A model generated the notes under the pieces. That model saw nothing but the letters and a program-made list of their open reading frames with translations. It ran no database searches and had not been told where the DNA came from. From Actinomycetospora chibensis (GTDB lineage: Bacteria > Actinomycetota > Actinomycetes > Mycobacteriales > Pseudonocardiaceae): DNA of 64,000 nucleotides. Where the stretch lies: positions 186,001 to 250,000 of the forward strand of contig NZ_JAQZAM010000006.1 of the NCBI RefSeq assembly GCF_028737215.1, written 5' to 3'. The translations under genes and the position numbers were made by a program. Shown here one piece after another: positions 58,801 to 64,000 of this stretch. Every line of letters starts with the position of its first letter. The stretch's first letter is position 1.

Positions 58801-60940
58801 GGGGGACCTGCGCGGCGACATCCACCCGCGCCAGGCCTAGCACATTCAGGACTGCCTCGACGGCCGCGCCGGGCTCAGCTTCGCCGGGATGCAAATAGAT
58901 CCCGGTGCCGAGCGTCGCCTCGCGGATGTAGACGAAGGGAGACCCGTCGACGCCGTACACCGCAAACGGCAGGTTGGCTGGTGCGACGCGGCGTGCGAGG
59001 TCGACGTCGACGGAGCGCCGTCGCTCGCGGGCCGGGCCCGCGCCACGAAGGGCATCAACCCACCCGCGCAGGGTCTCGTCGTGACCGGCTAGCCATGCGA
59101 TTCGGATAGGGTGAAGTGGGAGCACGATGACCGCAGCGATGGGTTCGTGACCCGCCGTAGCGACGCTGAGGGTCATTGTGTCCAAGCTGAGCAAGCTCAG
59201 GCGCGCGTCTTCGTCGGCGGCGGCGTCGAGGGCCCGCCGGTAGGTCTGACAGTAGCTTCGGACCTCTTCTCGCAGCTCAGCGTCCCAGTCCAATGCCTCG
59301 ACGACATCGTAAGGAGCGCGCTCGGCGAGCTGGGCCAACAGGTGACGCCGCCGCTCGGCCAGTGTCGGCGGCAGCGCACCCTGCACTGGCGTGATCTCGG
59401 TTGTCGCCAGGACCTCGCCAAGCCGGCCAGACGCTTCCCACGCAACGGCCCGCGCCGGGTCCTCGCACAACATGCGTTGAACTGCGGCGAGCGCTGGGCT
59501 CACTGCCAGGAGGGCGCCCCGACGGCCACCAAGGCGAAACGAGAAGGTGCCGGGGTCGTCCCACGACGGGGCGTCGCACCCAAGGTCATCCTGCCCGTCG
59601 AGAGCAGCCTCGAGTCGGGCATGAGCAATCGACGGCGTCGACGATCTGCGTCCCCGGGCGGGCAGAGGATCGGAATCCCACCGAACGACGAACTGCTGAC
59701 TCTCCTGAACGGCGTCGGCGTGGTCGGCAAGCAACACGGTCTGCCCGGCACTGTCCAATGCCGTCACTCGAACCAGGAGCAGCCCGGCACCATCGAGGTC
59801 TTCTTCGGCGAGCGGTAGATGGACGATCGCCTGCCGCTTGTCTCCCTTGACCGTCTGGGCGCGAAGCGGCTCAGTGTCCTGGTCGCGGAGGTCGTCAGGC
59901 GGCAAGACCTCAAGGCGCCACCGATGGATGGCCTCCGTGGTTGGTGGGTCGGTACGCCAGACCAGTTTGAGCGAGGCGGGGCTCTCTGGTCCCGCTTCGG
60001 CGTAGGGAGGATCTCCGGGAGAATCCTGTTTGAGGCGGGTGCCCGCCCGCAAGGTTCCGTCCTCCTTGAGGAACGGATCGACCCTCAGGCTACGAATGTT
60101 CTCCGGGCGTCGCTGAGCCAACGGCCAATGCTCAAAGCTCAGGGTCTCGACGTAGGGCTCCACGGCCAACGGTGCCGCCCACCCTGCGGCGTCCGACAGG
60201 TCTACTCCGGTGCGTGAAAGGTACGCGACGATCCGGTCCCGGGCCGGGCCCTCTTCGAGGCCGGCTTTCGTCACACGGTCAGGAACTGAGGCCACCGCAC
60301 GGAGAGGCCGAGAGATCTCCTTGGCGCAGCGGGCGTTGTCCGAAAGCCGCCCGAGCAGGCTCTCCCCGCCGACGTCCGGTACGAGGCCGACCATCCACAG
60401 GCGGGCACCGACAGTTCTCCACTCGGGATCCTCGACGACGTCAGCGAGGTACCGGGCCCAGGTCTCGACCGGCCGTGTCCGGCCGAGAACTCGGCCCACC
60501 TGGGTCGTCGCGTGGCGCATCTCGGGATCGAGCCGCGCCGCCAGCCGGTCGCCTACCGCCCGCAAGAGCTCCGCGACGTCGTGGCGCTCGAAGCTGTTGT
60601 CCAGTGAACTCGCGGCGGCGCCGGCGCCGACCGGCACCAGCAGCATCAGGAGGCGCTGCTTACGGTTCCGGAGCTCGACGGCACGTTCGGCCGGAACTGT
60701 CACACCGTCGCCATGACCAGACCCCTCGCCAAGTACGACCACGTCCGCCGACGCGGCGCCCAGCTCGGCTCGCACCCCGCGCGCCAGCCCTATGCAGTCC
60801 TCAGGCCGGACACCGTCGACGCGCACGCAATGGCCCGCTCCGCGACCAAACACTCTGTCAGCAAGCTCCGACGCCAATGTCCGCACAACAAGCTCGGGGA
60901 GCTCCCCTCGGTCGGGCCGGGTCATCGTGCGGGCTGCCAT
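55844..60940 (-). CDS. dptH: DptH/DndH-like HerA-FtsK family ATPase with nuclease-like motif
   Basis: Protein of 1698 residues, the size of DptH. The C-terminal 350 residues form a HerA/FtsK-type motor: Walker A LGIPGQGKSVTTR near 1392, DFHGDMA, Walker B LRLAVVLDEAHRLAKD near 1593 and VSVVAASQGVDDFHRD. Around residue 1070-1100 RCDVILVRC is followed by MECVEVKSR, the D...ExK pattern of PD-(D/E)XK nucleases. A Pro/Ser-rich linker (about 1230-1340) separates the two. The N-terminal 1000 residues are not assignable. ATG 60940 overlaps the upstream stop (TGATG); the in-frame reading further upstream is noise. It is the last gene of a DptF-G-H-like operon. GC is lower than the window norm (33 of 60 bases at 56101-56160). 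Confidence 0.65.
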   Translation of the reverse strand: MAARTMTRPDRGELPELVVRTLASELADRVFGRGAGHCVRVDGVRPEDCIGLARGVRAELGAASADVVVLGEGSGHGDGVTVPAERAVELRNRKQRLLMLLVPVGAGAAASSLDNSFERHDVAELLRAVGDRLAARLDPEMRHATTQVGRVLGRTRPVETWARYLADVVEDPEWRTVGARLWMVGLVPDVGGESLLGRLSDNARCAKEISRPLRAVASVPDRVTKAGLEEGPARDRIVAYLSRTGVDLSDAAGWAAPLAVEPYVETLSFEHWPLAQRRPENIRSLRVDPFLKEDGTLRAGTRLKQDSPGDPPYAEAGPESPASLKLVWRTDPPTTEAIHRWRLEVLPPDDLRDQDTEPLRAQTVKGDKRQAIVHLPLAEEDLDGAGLLLVRVTALDSAGQTVLLADHADAVQESQQFVVRWDSDPLPARGRRSSTPSIAHARLEAALDGQDDLGCDAPSWDDPGTFSFRLGGRRGALLAVSPALAAVQRMLCEDPARAVAWEASGRLGEVLATTEITPVQGALPPTLAERRRHLLAQLAERAPYDVVEALDWDAELREEVRSYCQTYRRALDAAADEDARLSLLSLDTMTLSVATAGHEPIAAVIVLPLHPIRIAWLAGHDETLRGWVDALRGAGPARERRRSVDVDLARRVAPANLPFAVYGVDGSPFVYIREATLGTGIYLHPGEAEPGAAVEAVLNVLGLARVDVAAQVPPRIVGERVDAYRVAHPGQESLQILAYNAGSGELLSGALRTSVFGRPSDEDQDDVPESAEDVQVVAYSRRPSFTDPLPALTDLQREVAARTGQGARSHLVPPLGISVREDGCLASDTSAAHLGVLADLAVVEAGGQTDYPEMAASFRNLLTPASNRRFTSETGVAWRTAPALRSVGRDGAADAVDAHRSYQTALAAALGHTGRVVLTAWLGTNELASLRAAHDRADWVLTVDRNLGLDLYTSLAGTEAPYLLDYAPDFLEGLGPRLTVTTTRRDEVYRLLADAMSDLHLAAVADSVRDILAHLQVVSGRLAMRLVGRSTLATEAVSLAALMAYLRTEGRLADTIVVPVDAHQEMFGDVNSESGARRCDVILVRCTSRTLRMECVEVKSRRAAALPAALVGEIVDQLDATVSMLRDTYFRTDPPRIDAELQRARLAGVLRHHANRAHVTGLLDDRRRADAERLFERVEDGSLVPDIERRGYVVSLAGDGATFPREHRGVPIRVLTAADLGSAGFTSTGKPSPDQVPPRPVDVSPGLVPRSEESPSGAAASSTEVGATGSHRQSAPQAGRPSPRPRPVTLTAVPGRSSSPPNPSLLPEPGNEARQANHAQPDAEASSTPDDSAATTAEVVAAPADPANPPASVAEQSWPAEVDVVLGHDAHASDVRWRISTAGSPHMFVLGIPGQGKSVTTRRVLNGFAAQRLPALVLDFHGDMAAAPPAGATVLDASQGLEISPFEMRDDNHRRYPEAAWELSEVVGFVCGLGEIQQNAVYEAARELYRAHGFGSESGPTGLPSMEELAAAIVESERAGRGRNVAARLRPLTDFGLFVDRAGPGFASLLSGGVVIDVHNLMEQVQVAAGAFVLRKVYREMFRWGQSRSLRLAVVLDEAHRLAKDVTLPKIMKEGRKYGVSVVAASQGVDDFHRDVLGNAGTKVAFRCNFPQSKTVGGFLRGRAGQNMSVALEGLDVGQAYVSTPDRAEARKVYMARD

Positions 60941-62577
60941 CAGGAGTCCCCCAAAGGATGACGGACGACCTGCACCGAGAAGTCGTCGGAGAGGCCGTCG
61001 AAACAACCGAGGAGCTGCAAACGGCGTTTGAACGCTTCCAAATTCGCGGCGGCCGCCGCGCGCGCTTCGGCCCCGTCGAGAAACTCAGGTGGTCGTTCGA
61101 TCAGCAGACCAAAGCGGTCGCGCAGAGCGTCAATCACTTCGCGCAATGGCATGGCGGGGCGGGGCTCGTCGCGGTCGGGTCGAACGAAGACTGCGAGTAG
61201 CAGTGCAGTGAGCAGGTCGTCGCCCGGTGCGTAGCGCCAAGACCGACGGCTGCGGGGGGTGCCTTCGAGCAGACCATAGGGCTTCGCAATTCCGCCGACC
61301 GATCGAAACCAGGCGACAGAGTTCTTGGTCGCCCTCTCCTGGTTCACGAACTCGAGAACATCGAGCAGCTTGTCGACCTCGCTCCCGAAGCCGGCCTGGA
61401 TATAGGTGAGGAAATCGCGCTCGGTTTCGGTCGTCGTGCTACCTGCCATCTCAGCCTCAGCGACGAGATCGTCTATTCGACCCTCGGCCCACGATTGGAC
61501 GCGACGGTGGTCGCGCAGCTCGGCAAGCAACTCCAGCTGTTGAGGCCGCGCGGCTGCCCGGTGCCGCTCCTGCTCAGCGGGAAGGCGGGCAAGCGCATTC
61601 TCGACCAGGCCGAATGTCACACGATCGCGGAACGCGAGCCGGGCCCGGTCGAGATCGCGCTCGACGCAGCGCCGCGACAGGCGGGCAGACTCTCCTCCGC
61701 GATCACCGGTGAAGTCGCAGTAGAGCTCCAGGCGCGACGGTGCGTCCTCGAGCATGTCCGGCGGAAGCGCGCCGCTATCCAGGAGTTGCCGGGCCGCGCG
61801 GTCCACCCGAAGGCTGAAGCCCAATACGCCCAGTGCCAGGAGCGCAGCGAACCCCGACATGAGCGCCGGGACGGCGAGCCGCTCTCCGTAGGTGGTGACG
61901 TGTGAGAGCAGGGTGCGCCCGAGTGCTGCCGATACAGCTGGGAGCGGGCTATCAGCAAGGAGATCGCCCCGTTGGCGGGCGTCGCCCATCTCAATACCCT
62001 CCACGAAGCGCAGCTCCAAGAGGGCGCCGATGTCGAGATTGTCTGCGTCCTCGAGGTGCGGCTCCCAGCGCGGTTCGGGGCCCACGCTGAGCCCACGCCC
62101 AACCGTCCGGATGATGATTGAGCGCAGCTGCGCCGGCGGATTGTCGACGCCCCGCCGACGTAACTCGTCAACCAGCAGGGAGTACACGACCTCATCGATG
62201 CCGCGGTGGCGCTCGCGCCGAGTCGGAAGACCGGCCCTGTAGGCGGCGAGGGTCAACGGGGCGACGCCGAGCATCTGCTCGCCACTGCGGCTTCGCCCGA
62301 CCGTGCCCATCTCCACGACGCACGAGCGCAGCCAACCGTCGAGCAATGCCTGGTCGTTCCGGGAGTCGAAGCCGACAACGCCCCCGCCGTCAACCAAGCG
62401 TTGGCGGTAACCCGCGAAGTCGGCGGCGTCAACGCGCGATCGGCTCGACCGCCCGCCCTTGACGCACAGTTCGAACAGGTGGGGAAGCAGCCGATCGGTG
62501 TCGGTATCGAGCATCGAGAACAGGGTGAGCGGCCGATACTGGTAAGTCCGGAGAGGTCGCGGCAGGGAGATAGTCAC
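60940..62577 (-). CDS. DptG-like protein of the restriction operon
   Basis: Protein of 545 residues with no clear enzymatic motif. It holds one possible hydrophobic helix (ALMSGFAALLALGVLGFSL near 240), long charged helices (ERDLDRARLAFRDRVTFGLV) and a C-terminal LGCFDGLSDDFSVQVVRHPL. By position between an ATPase and a giant HerA-like motor, and by lack of motifs, it corresponds to DptG/DndG, the middle partner of the DndFGH restriction complex. The assignment is positional. GTG 62577 overlaps the upstream stop as GTGA, and its own stop overlaps dptH. Confidence 0.5.
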   Translation of the reverse strand: MTISLPRPLRTYQYRPLTLFSMLDTDTDRLLPHLFELCVKGGRSSRSRVDAADFAGYRQRLVDGGGVVGFDSRNDQALLDGWLRSCVVEMGTVGRSRSGEQMLGVAPLTLAAYRAGLPTRRERHRGIDEVVYSLLVDELRRRGVDNPPAQLRSIIIRTVGRGLSVGPEPRWEPHLEDADNLDIGALLELRFVEGIEMGDARQRGDLLADSPLPAVSAALGRTLLSHVTTYGERLAVPALMSGFAALLALGVLGFSLRVDRAARQLLDSGALPPDMLEDAPSRLELYCDFTGDRGGESARLSRRCVERDLDRARLAFRDRVTFGLVENALARLPAEQERHRAAARPQQLELLAELRDHRRVQSWAEGRIDDLVAEAEMAGSTTTETERDFLTYIQAGFGSEVDKLLDVLEFVNQERATKNSVAWFRSVGGIAKPYGLLEGTPRSRRSWRYAPGDDLLTALLLAVFVRPDRDEPRPAMPLREVIDALRDRFGLLIERPPEFLDGAEARAAAAANLEAFKRRLQLLGCFDGLSDDFSVQVVRHPLGDS

Positions 62578-64000
62578 GGGGCCTCCCGTCGAATGCGACC
62601 GCCGGGAACGACCGCGGCGGTCACTGAGCGGCCCGACCCGTCGACGATGCGGACCCGCTGAGCCGGCTGCAGGCGCAAGCGGTCGCCGAAGCCCTCGATC
62701 TCCCGGCGCAAGCTCGCCGACGCCGTGTCGCCCAAGATCTCGCCATCGGCTGCGCGGAACAGCAGCTCGGCGGTGTCCAACGGTATGCGCAGCTGTGGGC
62801 CCGATCGGTGTCGGAGCACCAGCTGGTCCGGGAAGGACTCGACGTGAGGCGACGTGACCGTGCTCGTGGTCAGCGTGAACTCCTCAGGCGGCAGCTCCTT
62901 GACCACGACGATCGCGCGCGTCGCGGGGTCGTCGAAGGTCCGTTCACGCAAAGCCAGGCCCGGTTCGGCATATCCGGGAAAGGCGAGGACCCGGGATAAG
63001 CCCAGCAAGAGTGCCGAGACTGCGTCCTCGGGCGTGCGTAAGGCGGCAATATATGACCGCAGGTAGCGATAGCTGCGGACCTCAGGCTCGGCGCCGGGTG
63101 CAGGCCACAGGGCGAAGAACAGACGACGCTTGAGACTCCTCATGACCTCGCGCTCGACCGCAGACAGATCAGGAACGAGGTCACGGTCCGCCCGCGCCGC
63201 GCGGGCGACGCCTGGTGCAGGTAGTCGTGCTGGGTCGAGCTCGCTCCACTCGTCGACGAGGTAATCACCAGAGTGAGGGCTGAAAGCAAGGTCGGCGACG
63301 TGCCGATCTGCTCCGCTGGCCGGGTCCTGTCCCGCACCGTGCTCGCGGTGAACATCCGTGCAGGAACGGTCGCCGGTGAGCAGCCACGACAGGGCCGACC
63401 GAACGTCGCGAACGGTCGCGCGCCGCCGCCGACGCAGATGGCTGACGAGCAGGAGCTCGACGACGGCGTCGCGCGCCCCTTCTCGCCGCATCACGGCGAC
63501 GTTGGCGCGTATTGGGCAGGCGGAGCGCGCCGTGCACCCATCACAAATGGCCCACCGACTGGGATCGGTGAACAGGTCGAGCACCGCGCCACCCAAACTC
63601 GGCCCCTGCTCAGAAGGCTGGGCCAGAGCTCGGCGCTTGAGGTCGACGAGCACGATCCGTCCCGTAGGCGCAGCCCCCTCGTGTAGCTGAGGGGCTAACG
63701 CGGAGGCGAGCCGTGGATAGGTGCCGCCGTGCTCGGAGAGGAACTGTGCGATTCGTCCGTCGTTGGCCGCCAGCAATACCGTGCGCGCCGGCGCTTCCTC
63801 GGGACAGCCGTCGAGTGCGGCCCGGATGAGGTCATCGGAGGTGAGTTCGCCATGGGATTCCGAGGCGTCGTAGACAGCGGCGAAGGTTCGGCCGTGGAGG
63901 GTTTTGCGCCATCCTGCGGCGTCGGCGGGCCCCTCGGCTCCCGCATGGTCGAGGGCCTCGCCGACGCGCACCAGGAAGGACGTCTTCCCGTCCCCTGGGT
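62574..64000 (-). CDS. DptF-like P-loop ATPase, 5' part beyond the right edge
   Basis: At least 475 residues are readable. The open frame continues through the window end, and the last bases encode PGDGKTSFL, most of a Walker A loop, so the true start is outside. About 140 residues later a cysteine cluster CDGCTARSACPIRAN resembles a small metal-binding insert, which I recall only loosely from DptF proteins. The C-terminal part is beta-rich (VVVKELPPEEFTLTTSTVT, RIPLDTAELLFRAADGE). DptF is the ATPase that works with DptG and DptH in phosphorothioation-dependent restriction. The stop overlaps the next gene as GTGA. What lies further upstream, such as dndBCDE, cannot be seen. Confidence 0.55.
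   Translation of the reverse strand, partial: PGDGKTSFLVRVGEALDHAGAEGPADAAGWRKTLHGRTFAAVYDASESHGELTSDDLIRAALDGCPEEAPARTVLLAANDGRIAQFLSEHGGTYPRLASALAPQLHEGAAPTGRIVLVDLKRRALAQPSEQGPSLGGAVLDLFTDPSRWAICDGCTARSACPIRANVAVMRREGARDAVVELLLVSHLRRRRRATVRDVRSALSWLLTGDRSCTDVHREHGAGQDPASGADRHVADLAFSPHSGDYLVDEWSELDPARLPAPGVARAARADRDLVPDLSAVEREVMRSLKRRLFFALWPAPGAEPEVRSYRYLRSYIAALRTPEDAVSALLLGLSRVLAFPGYAEPGLALRERTFDDPATRAIVVVKELPPEEFTLTTSTVTSPHVESFPDQLVLRHRSGPQLRIPLDTAELLFRAADGEILGDTASASLRREIEGFGDRLRLQPAQRVRIVDGSGRSVTAAVVPGGRIRREAP

Noticed and set aside
55844..64000. BREX assignment for the right-end operon
   Set aside because: No PglX methylase, PglZ phosphatase or BrxL/BrxC-type gene is seen; the three-gene order and sizes fit DptFGH better.
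1..64000. CRISPR array, tRNA, rRNA, integrase or transposase
   Set aside because: No regularly spaced direct repeats, no tRNA-like cloverleaf with CCA-proximal arms that I could recognise, and no recombinase motif in any credible frame.

Overview
The window is very GC-rich chromosomal DNA with strong G/C preference at third codon positions, many GTG starts and long runs of genes joined by 4-nt ATGA/GTGA overlaps. A DUF3558-type lipoprotein, small type VII (ESX) secretion substrates, a RecBCD operon and a HelR-type RNA polymerase helicase point to an actinobacterium, most likely of the order Pseudonocardiales. The genus cannot be fixed from the sequence. No rRNA, tRNA, CRISPR array, transposase or phage structural gene was seen.

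Layout. 1-6.8 kb: recC-recB-recD (minus strand, recD cut by the left edge). 6.9-12.0 kb: a quinone oxidoreductase, a DUF3558 lipoprotein paired with a PE-like ESX substrate, then the minus-strand unit SDR-queA-like-small protein-TipA-type MerR. 12.1-14.0 kb: an ESX substrate, a frameshifted polymorphic toxin and its probable immunity gene. 14.0-19.2 kb: LysR regulator followed by a catabolic run (MetE-like, fumarylacetoacetase-like, metallo-beta-lactamase, amidohydrolase). 19.4-22.7 kb: a GAF-GGDEF protein and a HelR helicase preceded by a rifamycin-associated element. 22.7-30.3 kb: a GntR regulator, a seven-gene catabolic operon and a divergent MFS transporter, closed at both ends by copies of the same 67-nt triple-hairpin element. 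30.4-37.4 kb: epimerase/TetR, FGGY kinase, TetR-P450 and a DrrAB-like ABC exporter. 37.4-47.3 kb: separate LigD polymerase and phosphoesterase genes, KptA, Nudix, a flavin/heme oxidoreductase, a secreted EEP-family protein, a frameshifted QorB-like gene with TetR, DUF4253, a GH172 (DUF2961) hydrolase and a MOSC protein.

The last 16 kb holds two lower-GC islands that look acquired. The first (47.9-50.9 kb) is a single PLD-nuclease/DEAD helicase/DUF3427 protein with broken gene remnants on both sides. The second (55.8-64.0 kb, running off the right edge) is a tightly overlapping three-gene operon whose order, sizes and motifs resemble DptF-DptG-DptH (DndFGH), the restriction half of phosphorothioate-based defence. 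Between them lie ordinary high-GC genes (SDR, PEBP, TMEM175 channel, YdeI family).

At least two genes, and perhaps four, are broken by a single-base change. This could be genuine decay or residual sequencing error, and it should be settled before the toxin and QorB-like genes are called pseudogenes.
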